From Scardovia inopinata JCM 12537 (lineage in GTDB: Bacteria; Actinomycetota; Actinomycetes; Actinomycetales; Bifidobacteriaceae): DNA of 64,000 nucleotides. The notes under the pieces were generated by a model. That model did no database searches and was not told where the DNA came from. It saw only the letters and a program-made list of their open reading frames with translations. Each line of letters begins with the position of its first letter. Position 1 is the stretch's first letter. The stretch is taken from assembly GCF_001042695.1 (NCBI RefSeq), contig NZ_AP012334.1:992001-1056000 (forward strand). Direction: 5' to 3'. The translations under genes were made by a program, and so were the position numbers. Positions 56,560 through 64,000 of the stretch are shown here, piece by piece.

Positions 56560-57315
56560 TCAGATCCTTCGCAAATCTTCTTCAATAGCCGTTTTGGATT
56601 CAGTGTGAGCATCAACTGATTTGATAACCCTGGCCGGAACTCCTGCAACCACGGTATAGGGCTCCACATCCTGGGTAACCACCGCTCCTGCTGCCACCAC
56701 AGCATGATCCCCCACCTGAACACCTTCCAAAACAACGGCATTGGCCCCAATAAGCACCTGGTCCCCAATTCTTACCGGTTGAGCTGAGGCTGGCTCGATA
56801 ACCCCGGCCAGAACCGCCCCAGCCCCAATGTGACAATTCTTGCCTACAGCTGCCCTGCCACCCAGAACAGCCCCCATATCAATCAGGGATCCTTCCCCCA
56901 CATAAGCCCCAATATTGAGGATGGCACCCATCATGATGACAGCTCCGTCTTTTATGGTTACCCGATCTCTGATAAGGGCTCCCGGCTCTATTCGGGCATG
57001 TACCCTGGTCAGATCCAGGAGAGGGAGGGCAGAATTTCTCGCACCAGCCTCTACCCTCACCTGCTCAAATCTGCCTTCATACTTTTGGATGAAAGGCTGC
57101 AGAAGAGCCCAGTCGCCAAAAACAATAGCCAGCCTACCTTCTGCAAAAACCTGGGTCTGATCGGGATAAACCAGGCCAGCCATTTCTTCCGAACTGACTC
57201 CCCTTATGTAGACGGTAACCGGGGTTTTCTTATCGGACTGAGCTATATAAGAGATAATCTCCCTGGCAGAAAGACTGTTTTCCTGCCCTCCTGTTCCTGC
57301 TTCACCTGTGGTCAT
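56560..57315 (-). CDS. dapH: tetrahydrodipicolinate N-acetyltransferase
   Basis: This 251-residue protein has the DapH-specific N-terminal domain ([40 protein letters not shown]) followed by left-handed beta-helix hexapeptide repeats from about 105 to 225 ([20 protein letters not shown]). The [18 protein letters not shown] junction matches Bacillus-type DapH rather than the succinyltransferase DapD. It uses acetyl-CoA. The ribosome-binding site AAGGAGG is 6 bp from the ATG. Confidence 0.94.
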   Translation of the reverse strand: MTTGEAGTGGQENSLSAREIISYIAQSDKKTPVTVYIRGVSSEEMAGLVYPDQTQVFAEGRLAIVFGDWALLQPFIQKYEGRFEQVRVEAGARNSALPLLDLTRVHARIEPGALIRDRVTIKDGAVIMMGAILNIGAYVGEGSLIDMGAVLGGRAAVGKNCHIGAGAVLAGVIEPASAQPVRIGDQVLIGANAVVLEGVQVGDHAVVAAGAVVTQDVEPYTVVAGVPARVIKSVDAHTESKTAIEEDLRRI

Positions 57316-57357
57316 ATATCCTCCTTATATATTATGTATATTTATGCTCGTTAGAGT

Positions 57358-57453
57358 TTATGCTGTATACTGTCGTTTCTTGCTCTTGTGGCTGTGCTTG
57401 TCGTTGAGCTTGTCACTGTGCTTGTCGCTTTTCCTGTCCTTATGCCCGCTCAT
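57358..57453 (-). CDS. possible 31-residue Lys/His/Asp-rich small protein between lysA and dapH
   Basis: The ATG overlaps the lysA TGA (ATGA) and the frame runs MSGHKDRKSDKHSDKLNDKH and on to a TAA at 57358. It is built from 12-bp repeats that encode (D/S)K(H/L)(S/N) units. A charged His-rich peptide could bind metal, or the ORF could only keep ribosomes moving to dapH. It has no homologue that I can recall. Confidence 0.35.
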   Translation of the reverse strand: MSGHKDRKSDKHSDKLNDKHSHKSKKRQYTA

Positions 57454-58793
57454 CGGTGTGGACCAGAATCATAGGCCATATCCAGACGGATTAAATCTTC
57501 ATAGCTTTCCCGACGAATGACTAGCTGGGGGTGGCCATCTTCAACAAATACAACTGCTGGACGGGGATTGCGGTTATAATTTGATGCCATAGAATATCCA
57601 TATGCCCCTGTAGCCGGAATGGCCAAAATGTCTCCTGGTTGAGTTTGGGGCAGAGCCTGATCCCAGCAGAGTACATCTCCGGACTCACAGTATTTTCCAG
57701 CAATTCGCACAGTCTCAGCTGGCCGGCCTACGGGGTTTTTGGCAAGAAAAGCCTGGTAGCGGGCCCTGTACAAGGCAGGGCGGATGTTGTCCCCCATTCC
57801 TCCATCCACAAAAATATATGAATTATAACCAGGAATATCTTTTCTGGATCCCACCGTATACAAGGTACAGGCGGCTGACCCTACCAGCGACCTGCCGGGC
57901 TCAATCCACACTGTTGGCAAGGGGAAGGATAAGTCAGCTGCAGCCTGACGGATACTGCTGGACAAAGACTGAACAAAATCTTCCACATCATCCGGATCAT
58001 CTTCCTGATTATAGGCAATGCCAAAGCCTCCCCCCAGATTCACAGACTGTGCGCAGTAACCAAAATCCCTTCTCCACCGGGCAGCAAGATTGATCATAAT
58101 TCGAGCCAGGGCCTGAAAGGCATAAGGATCAAAAATTTGTGAACCAATATGGGCATGAATTCCTTCCATACAAAAACGAGAATCAGCAAGAACCTTCTGA
58201 AGAGCCCGGTCTGCCTGGCCGGAAGCCAAATCGAAGCCGAATTTGCTGTCAGTCTGACCGGTGCTGATGTAGTCATGGGTGTGGGCACTGACACCAGGAG
58301 TTATACGGAGCATAATATGAGCCGGCTCAACCTGATCACGATGAGCAGACCGAGGAGAAGGAAGCATATTTTGTAAAAGTTCTATCTCATGGAAATTATC
58401 AATAATGATAAGTCCCACTTTGCTCTTTAGGGCAAAAGTAAGCTCTTCCTGAGATTTATTGTTCCCATGAAAGCTGATCCTTTCAGGGGGAAAACCAGCA
58501 GCCAAGGCGGTTGCCAGTTCGCCTCCAGAAACCACATCAACATGCCCCCCCTCCTGGTCGATGAGATTATAAACAGCCTTGCAGGAAAAAGCCTTTGACG
58601 CATACGAGATGACAGATCTGATCTTGGCTTTCTCAAATGCCTGCCTGAAAGCCCGGTAATTACGACGGATTCGGCTGACATCATAAGCAATAACCGGGGT
58701 ACCATAAGTGGCAGCCAGGTCAAGACAGTCGCACCCGCCTACCATAAAATGACCGGATGCGCTGATCTGATCTCTCTGTATCATCTCTGTCAC
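57450..58793 (-). CDS. lysA: diaminopimelate decarboxylase
   Basis: This 447-residue fold-III PLP enzyme has the PLP lysine in VISYASKAFSCKAV, GGELATALAAGFPPERISFH, the Gly-rich VNLGGGFGIAY, WIEPGRSLVGSAAC, and the CESGDVL motif in AGKYCESGDVLCWDQ. It converts meso-DAP to lysine, the last step. It is the first gene after the lysine riboswitch and terminator. Confidence 0.96.
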   Translation of the reverse strand: MTEMIQRDQISASGHFMVGGCDCLDLAATYGTPVIAYDVSRIRRNYRAFRQAFEKAKIRSVISYASKAFSCKAVYNLIDQEGGHVDVVSGGELATALAAGFPPERISFHGNNKSQEELTFALKSKVGLIIIDNFHEIELLQNMLPSPRSAHRDQVEPAHIMLRITPGVSAHTHDYISTGQTDSKFGFDLASGQADRALQKVLADSRFCMEGIHAHIGSQIFDPYAFQALARIMINLAARWRRDFGYCAQSVNLGGGFGIAYNQEDDPDDVEDFVQSLSSSIRQAAADLSFPLPTVWIEPGRSLVGSAACTLYTVGSRKDIPGYNSYIFVDGGMGDNIRPALYRARYQAFLAKNPVGRPAETVRIAGKYCESGDVLCWDQALPQTQPGDILAIPATGAYGYSMASNYNRNPRPAVVFVEDGHPQLVIRRESYEDLIRLDMAYDSGPHR

Positions 58794-58909
58794 TGTTGCC
58801 TCCCCTATCTAATGTTTCTACTTATGTTTCGCTTATATATAGCGCTTATGTTTTTTTATATGTCGGTATGTCGTTTATATTTATATTTTTCTGTATTGTG
58901 ACAAGAGAA

Positions 58910-58938
58910 CAAAAAACGGACTGCGTCTGCGCAGTCCG
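58910..58938 (-). terminator. riboswitch-controlled intrinsic terminator before lysA
   Basis: On the minus strand cggactgcg-cagA-type loop-cgcagtccg (58938 to 58917) forms a perfect 9-bp stem with a 4-nt loop, followed by six T and GTT. It lies between the lysine aptamer and the lysA start, the position of the expression platform. Confidence 0.93.
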
Positions 58939-58977
58939 GAACTTACACAACGTGCACGAAGCAACGTTTTGAATTAT

Positions 58978-59156
58978 GGAGTTTCGACAGCGCTCCGCGA
59001 ATCTGATTTCGCGACAGTCTGAAACTTATTCAGCAGCAGACCAGCTCCCGGGCTTGTACCTGCCCGGGGCTTCGGCGGCTTCCCCTTTTACCATCAGTCA
59101 TAGCCTGGCCGGCTCATGATGGCTACTGATGTCAGTCGCACCTCTTCGATTACTAA
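58978..59156 (-). promoter_or_regulatory. lysine riboswitch (L-box) aptamer
   Basis: Reading the minus strand, the aptamer has the L-box hallmarks in order: TCGAAGAGGTGCGACT with an AGTAGCC after it, AAGGGGAAGCCGCCGAAG (59070-59087), a hairpin of cccgggc type, then GCTGGTCTGCTGCTGAATAA and CAGACTGTC near the 3' side, with a UCGA/UCGA closing P1. These match the conserved core of the Bacillus lysC leader. With the terminator at 58910 this predicts transcription termination when lysine binds. It controls lysA-dapH-dapL-dapA-dapB-aminotransferase, not the divergent dapF. Confidence 0.94.
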
Positions 59157-59158
59157 GT

Positions 59159-59187
59159 ACTATACACATTACCGTATACTTTGTCAA
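59159..59187 (-). promoter_or_regulatory. promoter of the lysine operon
   Basis: On the minus strand TTGACA (59187-59182) and TATAGT (59164-59159) are separated by exactly 17 bp, so transcription would start at or just before the riboswitch aptamer. Confidence 0.85.
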
Positions 59188-59261
59188 AGGGTGCATGTTA
59201 TTTTTTAGTGATTATTGCATACTTAACAGGCAGCGCAGAGATTTTTGGGAGGCAGAATTAC

Positions 59262-60290
59262 ATGATTACCTTAGAGAAAGTTCAAGGCAGTGGCAACAGT
59301 TTTTTTCTTCTGGACCAAGATCTGCTGCCTTCTGCCTTAAATGAGAATGAGTTGAGCAGACTCGCCCTTGCCCTCTGCCCCAGGAAGACCGGACTTACAG
59401 GGGGAGCCGATGGAATTTTAGCGGTGACCGCCAGTCCCACTCCTTCCATACACGTCATTAATGCTGATGGAAGTCAGGCATCCATGTGTGGGAATGGTCT
59501 GCGTACTGTAGCACGCTATTTACATGATCATTATGGATTTGGGCAAGAAGGTAAAAGAGATACGATAGATGGCTCTTTCCATGTATCTACTCTCAACGCT
59601 AACCTGCAGGTACGATCAGTAGGAAATTTTGCTCCTGGCCTGCCAGCCTATTCCGTGGAAATCTCACCCGTATCCTTTGACAGCCGCAGCCTCCCCTTCA
59701 CTAATTTGGGTCGAAATCGCCTGATTAATTGCAGCGTCCCTGAGCTTTTACCAGACCTGCGTTTTACTGCCCTGTCTGTTCCTAACCCTCATGTGGTTTC
59801 TTTTATGACTCAAGATCAGGTCCAGTCTGATCTTCTTTCATCTCTGGGGAACCGGCTCAATTCTCCCAACCCGTATTTCCCCAATGGTGTGAACGTTAAT
59901 TTTGCCCACATACTTGGCCGCAATACCCTCTATGTCCGTACTTTCGAGCGGGGAGTCGGACTGACGAACGCCTGCGGAACCGGGATGTCTGCAGCTAGTC
60001 TTTGTCTGGTCCTTACCCACCCTCAGATGGGAGAGGCGAACCAGGAAATCACTGTATACAATCCGGGAGGTATGGTAAAAACTCGTGTTCATTACCAGGA
60101 GGAGGAAGGAACCTATACGATTAACCTCATTGGCAATGCCACAGTGACCCATCTGATTGAACTCGACGAATCCTGCCTCTACCATCCTCCAGCCCAGGGG
60201 TCTGACCTCGAAAAAAAGAAAGCAAAAATCAAAGAAACCGCAGAGAATACAGCGTACCAAGATTTTGTGGCAAAACTCCCCTACCACTGA
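59262..60290 (+). CDS. dapF: diaminopimelate epimerase
   Basis: The ATG at 59262 (MITLEKVQGSGNSFFLLDQ) has GGGAGG 8 bp upstream; the 27 codons before it in frame have no family similarity. The 342-residue protein has both catalytic cysteines: Cys76 in NADGSQASMCGNGLRTVARY and Cys238 in RGVGLTNACGTGMSAAS. It interconverts LL- and meso-DAP. It is divergent from the lysine operon and so outside riboswitch control, which would keep meso-DAP conversion independent of lysine. A charged C-terminal tail of about 30 residues (EKKKAKIKETAENTA) is longer than usual. Confidence 0.95.
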   Translation: MITLEKVQGSGNSFFLLDQDLLPSALNENELSRLALALCPRKTGLTGGADGILAVTASPTPSIHVINADGSQASMCGNGLRTVARYLHDHYGFGQEGKRDTIDGSFHVSTLNANLQVRSVGNFAPGLPAYSVEISPVSFDSRSLPFTNLGRNRLINCSVPELLPDLRFTALSVPNPHVVSFMTQDQVQSDLLSSLGNRLNSPNPYFPNGVNVNFAHILGRNTLYVRTFERGVGLTNACGTGMSAASLCLVLTHPQMGEANQEITVYNPGGMVKTRVHYQEEEGTYTINLIGNATVTHLIELDESCLYHPPAQGSDLEKKKAKIKETAENTAYQDFVAKLPYH

Positions 60291-60331
60291 CGGCTGGGCT
60301 GGTTCTCAGTCTTGATTCACAGTCCTGGCTC

Positions 60332-62890
60332 TCAGTCTTGGTTCTCAGCCCCTGTCAATTCCAGGATCATAGCCAAAACCCTCCTGGCAGACTGCTGCAA
60401 CGTTGCCCTGGTCAGACTGTACTGATGCTCAGGATTGCTCAGAGCATCCATGATATCTTTCTTATCTGAAGGAATACCAGGCATTGTCAGATCATTACCA
60501 GCCTTCACACACCCAGCAGCAGAAGCCGCCGGCCATTGGTCACCCGAGGGTCCCATTCCTCCAGTTACCAGCCAATCAGTCATTACAAGACCATCAAAAC
60601 CCCACTCATCACGCAGAATTTCGGTCACCAAGTCATACCTGTTGCAGGCGTGTTCACCGTTAATGAGATTGTAGGAGGTCATCACTGTTCGGGGATGTGA
60701 CGTCTTCACGCAAATCTCGAATCCCTTCAGATAGATTTCCCGCAAAGCTCTCTCAGAAATGTTGTTATTCTGGAAGTAGCGGTTTGTCTCCTGATTATTG
60801 GCGGCAAAATGCTTGATCGTGGTGGCACATCCCTGATGCCGGCTAACACCCCGGGTGATGGCTGCTGCGATCCTACCGGCGAGGAGCGGATCTTCGGAAT
60901 AATATTCAAAATCTCTGCCACACAGGGGAGATCGCTGAATATTCATAGCCGGAGCAAGCCAGAGATTCGCCCCGAAGAGCTCCATCTCATCACCAACCAG
61001 ATCGCCGCACTGCTGAACCAGATCATCATCCCATGACTGGGCTAACTCAGTACCAATCGGGATAGCAGTGCAATACTGATAGTAAACCGTCCGAGCTCGG
61101 GCCGAATCAGTGGCTCGAGACTTCATAGCAGCCAGCTCCTCATCCGAATACATGGAGAGCATGTCTGCACCCATAGAAGTCTCCAAAGGCTGAGGTTTAC
61201 CACCATCTAGGGTATACCTTTGAGAAAGACGCAGGCCGGCAGGACCATCAGCCATGGTCAAAACAGGAAGATCCTGACCTTCAATTTGATGAGTGGTCTC
61301 ACCAGCAGCACCGGCCAGAGTGGTGGACGCGTCGCCTATGACCTCCATCAAATCATCAGAATCCTTGTATGCTCCCACACACAGGTAGGTCAGATCTTCA
61401 TCAGACAAAGTCCCTACAAACTCATCCAGACTTCGCTGACCGGAAGCAACGTCCTTCCAGGAGAAAGGCTCTGTTCTGGTGATTTCTGCGGGTTGATCAG
61501 AATAAGAAACTGCGGTCGTAGGAATACTGCCAGCATCAATTTCCACTACGGTGGCTGTCGCAATTTCATGTGCTTCCTCCGGGTAGCTATAGGCCGGGCC
61601 AGAGGGAACAAAATCCGTAAATCCACTCTCTCCACCGACCGCATGAAGTTGCTGAGTAACGACATCGTCACTCAAGCGAACAATTCCAGCAATATGCGTG
61701 GATCGGGAGCTGTCTCCTACCCGTAGGGCATAGTCTCCAGCTTCCAACAGATAGGCACTAGACTTCTGGTCATAAGAGGCAAGAGAAGACAAATTAAAGG
61801 TAAGGCTGACTACCTGAGATTGGCCTCCCTGCAATTCCTGAGTCTTGACAAAGCCAGCCAAAGCCTGGTAAGGCTTCGGTAAAGAACGGTCTGGCTGCGG
61901 GGCAGAATAGTAGACTTCGACTACATCCTTGCCGGCGGCAGAACCCGTATTGGTAACGGTAGCATTAACAGTTATCGTTTCCCCATCGACTTCTACAGTT
62001 CCGGGGCTGACCTTGAAAGTAGTGTATCCTAAACCAAATCCGAAAGGATAAATAGGAGTGGTATTGGTACTGTCAAAATACCGGTAACCGACGAAAATGC
62101 CTTCCCGATAATTAGTGTTATTGGGGTCGCCAAAACCTTCTGTTGAAGGATAGTCTTCAATCGGAGCCCAGGTCATAGTCAGTTTTCCTGAAGGATAGGC
62201 CTTTCCAGTCAAGACATCGGCGCAGGCATCTCCGGTAGCTGATCCCAGCTGGCCGAGGAGGAGAACGGTTTTGATCTCTTCCAAACCTGTTAAATCAATC
62301 AATCCGCCCACATTGAGAACCAAAGCAAAATGCTGATAAGTCTTATTCAGTTCGACAATATCCCTCAGTTCTGTTTCGGTCAGTTTAATGTCTCCCGGGA
62401 CTGGACGACGGTCCGACCCTTCCCCGGAGTTGCGGGCCAGAACGTACACAGCTGTGTCTGCATCGGTTCCCTTGTGGAGAGGAATTTGATAGTTGGGCTC
62501 CACCACCATCTTGCCCATTGTCGCCAGAATCGGATTTTGACCAGCTGCTTTAGCCTCTTGGCGCAGCTTTTGATAAAAGTCCTTTTTTGCAGCACTAATG
62601 ACCTGATCGTAGGCATCGAGCCAATCTTTAGTGGTGACAGTAACCCCGGCTTTCTCCAAGCCCTCTTCTACGGTTACAAAATGTCGAACATTAACATCAC
62701 CAGAACCAGTGCCACCCTTAATCGTCTGTCGGGCACCATTGCCGTAGAGGGCTACTGACTGCAGGTTTGTTAAGGGAAGTGTACCATCATTTCTCAGAAG
62801 AACCATGCATTCTGGTGCCAGACGGCGGACCAGATCTTCATGCTCCTGTTCGAAAGCTTGTTTATCCGGATCGTTGATACGAATAGTCAT
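60332..62890 (-). CDS. GH3 beta-glycosidase with permuted domain order
   Basis: This 852-residue protein has the GH3 parts in rearranged order. The alpha/beta-sandwich domain comes first (CMVLLRNDGTLPL at 28-40; SGEGSD 155-160, likely acid/base Glu157), then a fibronectin III-like domain (EVYYSAPQPDRSLPKPYQAL), then the TIM-barrel (MADGPAGLRLS; TIKHFAANNQETNRYF; nucleophile Asp772 in GLVMTDW). In the standard order the barrel is first. This order is known from some Butyrivibrio and Ruminococcus beta-glucosidases. No signal peptide is seen, so it acts on imported oligosaccharides. AAGGAG precedes the ATG. Confidence 0.92.
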   Translation of the reverse strand: MTIRINDPDKQAFEQEHEDLVRRLAPECMVLLRNDGTLPLTNLQSVALYGNGARQTIKGGTGSGDVNVRHFVTVEEGLEKAGVTVTTKDWLDAYDQVISAAKKDFYQKLRQEAKAAGQNPILATMGKMVVEPNYQIPLHKGTDADTAVYVLARNSGEGSDRRPVPGDIKLTETELRDIVELNKTYQHFALVLNVGGLIDLTGLEEIKTVLLLGQLGSATGDACADVLTGKAYPSGKLTMTWAPIEDYPSTEGFGDPNNTNYREGIFVGYRYFDSTNTTPIYPFGFGLGYTTFKVSPGTVEVDGETITVNATVTNTGSAAGKDVVEVYYSAPQPDRSLPKPYQALAGFVKTQELQGGQSQVVSLTFNLSSLASYDQKSSAYLLEAGDYALRVGDSSRSTHIAGIVRLSDDVVTQQLHAVGGESGFTDFVPSGPAYSYPEEAHEIATATVVEIDAGSIPTTAVSYSDQPAEITRTEPFSWKDVASGQRSLDEFVGTLSDEDLTYLCVGAYKDSDDLMEVIGDASTTLAGAAGETTHQIEGQDLPVLTMADGPAGLRLSQRYTLDGGKPQPLETSMGADMLSMYSDEELAAMKSRATDSARARTVYYQYCTAIPIGTELAQSWDDDLVQQCGDLVGDEMELFGANLWLAPAMNIQRSPLCGRDFEYYSEDPLLAGRIAAAITRGVSRHQGCATTIKHFAANNQETNRYFQNNNISERALREIYLKGFEICVKTSHPRTVMTSYNLINGEHACNRYDLVTEILRDEWGFDGLVMTDWLVTGGMGPSGDQWPAASAAGCVKAGNDLTMPGIPSDKKDIMDALSNPEHQYSLTRATLQQSARRVLAMILELTGAENQD

Positions 62891-62941
62891 AGCAAACTCC
62901 TTTTTGTTTTACTGTGCATTTTTACATTTTTTTATTACGTC

Positions 62942-62975
62942 TTCACACTATTCTAACATTTTCACACTATTCTAA
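62942..62975. repeat. 15-bp direct repeat upstream of the GH3 gene
   Basis: ttcacactattctaa occurs at 62942-62956 and 62961-62975, period 19 bp, in the region where the GH3 promoter should lie. A regulator site or slippage product. Confidence 0.75.
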
Positions 62976-63150
62976 TTTAAATTTATTGAATTTCTTCTTA
63001 CCATTCTTGATAACTTGATAAAGAGGATTCAGCATAAAACGGCCAATGAGGGCACGTAAAAGTCACGGAATCCCTTGGTAGGAGGACGAAGCTGATAGCC
63101 AATCTTAGCCCAGGAGAACTTCTCCGTATAGGCGCTGTGCTGTCCTGATA
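62967..63150 (-). pseudogene. decayed C-terminal coding remnant
   Basis: In the 544-bp gap 62891-63434 one minus-strand frame reads YTEKFSWAKIGYQLRPPTKG and FRDFYV; after a one-base shift it continues ALIGRFMLNPLYQVIKNGKK to a TAG at 62967-62969. The sequence looks like the end of a real protein, perhaps a membrane or glycosyl-transfer protein, but I cannot name it. Confidence 0.45.
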
Positions 63151-63207
63151 TTCAGTATACTCCTGGAAGAATATTGGTGTTTTACACTGAGGACCAAAGG
63201 GTTTGTG

Positions 63208-63249
63208 CAGGCAGTTTATACAGTAAGTTTATACAGGCAGTTTATGCAG
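63208..63249. repeat. imperfect tandem repeats (gcagtttatacag units)
   Basis: caggcagtttatacag (63208-63223) and caggcagtttatgcag (63234-63249) flank a related agtttatacag, giving three near copies of a 13-bp unit upstream of the last gene. Confidence 0.6.
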
Positions 63250-63434
63250 GAAGCATCTTTCCCTGCGGATTATTTATGCTGTCAGCAGCATCTGTGGAAT
63301 CGCTGATTCATTCCTGCCATGTCATTTAAAAAATTTGGGCACGTTCGTAAAGAGAATATGATAATCTCTGACTGTCACAAGAACAACAACGTTCTCTTTG
63401 ACTAATTAGATTTAGTGATTAAGAAAGGATCAAA

Positions 63435-64000
63435 ATGTCAAATCAAGGAATGCCCCCCCCCCGCTGATAATCAGATAAATCCCAATTTCCAGCCTTATCA
63501 ACAGAATCAGCCGCCATTTCCTCAGCAAATTCCTCAAAGGAAACCAACAAGTGCTCTCGCTGTTAGCTCACTAGTTTTGGGAATTATCTCGATCATTCTT
63601 TCCTTTATCCCGTTTATTAATAATTTTGCTTTTCTTCTTGCTCTGGTCGGGCTGGCCTTATCAATAGCCGGATTAGTTGCTACCGGAAAAACAAAAAATG
63701 AAGCAGGAAAAGGTCTTGCGGTAGCCGGTGTTATTTTATGCGTTCTTTCCATCATCATTACATTGGTTATGCAGCAAGCAACCTCAAAAGCTATAGATAC
63801 AGCGTTTTCAAACACTGCCTCGTCGTCACAAACCAGCACTGCAAAAAGCAAAGACCCTTCACCAAGCCAAAAATCTGATTCATCCAAGAATACTGAAGAC
63901 AAGACATCCGAGGGTAAAGGAAACGTCGATGGTGACAGGTACACAGTAGAACTTGTTTCTTTGGTAAAATCAATTCCTGATTCTGACGGAAAACCGACCG
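63435..64000 (+). CDS. DUF4190/DUF5067-like membrane protein, out of frame at a 10-C tract; 3' end outside window
   Basis: AGAAAGGATC lies before the ATG at 63435, which reads MSNQGMPPPR and then TGA. The stop is caused by ten consecutive C (63453-63462). With nine (or twelve) C the frame is ADNQINPNFQPYQQNQPPFP followed by an intact protein: a Gln/Pro-rich N-terminus, two to three helices (ALAVSSLVLGIISIILSFIP; VAGVILCVLSIIITLVM), a Ser/Lys-rich stretch, then DRYTVELVSLVKSIPDSDGK, the start of a DUF5067-like domain. The tract length sets ON or OFF, so this is either a phase-variable gene, a true mutation or a homopolymer error. The function of the families is not known; surface exposure is likely. 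Confidence 0.75.

Noticed and set aside
57385-57430. Short CRISPR-like repeats between lysA and dapH
   Set aside because: Units of 12 bp without spacers; they form a coding repeat in the 31-codon frame.
59041-59100. GC-rich hairpins that might be a tRNA
   Set aside because: They are arms of the lysine riboswitch; no cloverleaf or T-loop sequence.

Overview
This window looks like a chromosomal segment of a Bifidobacteriaceae member, possibly of the Scardovia/Alloscardovia type. The taxonomic call is an inference from three things: moderate GC (by eye near 47-50%), actinobacterial gene blocks (DUF3710-DUF3159-TRAM methyltransferase; infC-rpmI-rplT; xerD; parA-scpA-scpB; gluABCD-type glutamate uptake), and expansion of peptide/amino-acid ABC systems. 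No rRNA or tRNA gene and no CRISPR array was seen.

Layout. 1-3.5 kb: the 3' end of a large surface protein, a DUF554 membrane protein and a nitroreductase. 3.5-14 kb: an accessory, decaying region. It holds an MFS gene with a premature stop, a TetR regulator fused to a broken alpha/beta-hydrolase, an MDR oxidoreductase, a Tiki/EreA-like domain joined to a membrane domain, a frameshifted CPBP protease, a DinJ-YafQ toxin-antitoxin pair, a truncated Fic protein, and a methyltransferase/hydrolase/glycosyltransferase group. 14-31.6 kb: core genes (RNA m5U methyltransferase, DUF3159, DUF3710, xerC, tyrA, typA, scpB, scpA, parA) with a dipeptide ABC operon and an orphan binding protein. 32-42.6 kb: a second peptide ABC operon followed by three tandem paralogous binding lipoproteins, each with its own terminator. 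42.8-48.5 kb: xerD, an FHS-type sugar permease with a PfkB kinase, and rplT-rpmI-infC. 48.5-52.2 kb: a glutamate-type ABC operon.

52.3-60.3 kb is the most coherent system: an operon lysA-(31-codon ORF)-dapH-dapL-dapA-dapB-aminotransferase on the minus strand, with dapF divergent. Together these encode the acetyl-DAP variant of lysine/diaminopimelate synthesis from aspartate semialdehyde to lysine. The operon is preceded by a near-consensus promoter, a clear lysine riboswitch (L-box) aptamer and an intrinsic terminator, so it should be switched off by lysine at the transcription level.

60.3-64 kb: a GH3 beta-glycosidase with permuted domain order, a decayed coding remnant, and the start of a DUF4190/DUF5067-like membrane protein. 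The reading frame of that last gene is broken by a 10-C tract right after the start, which suggests phase variation or a sequencing error.

The strongest leads are the lysine riboswitch/acetyl-DAP operon, the poly-C switch, gene conversion among the tandem binding proteins, the TetR-hydrolase chimera, and several palindromic operators.
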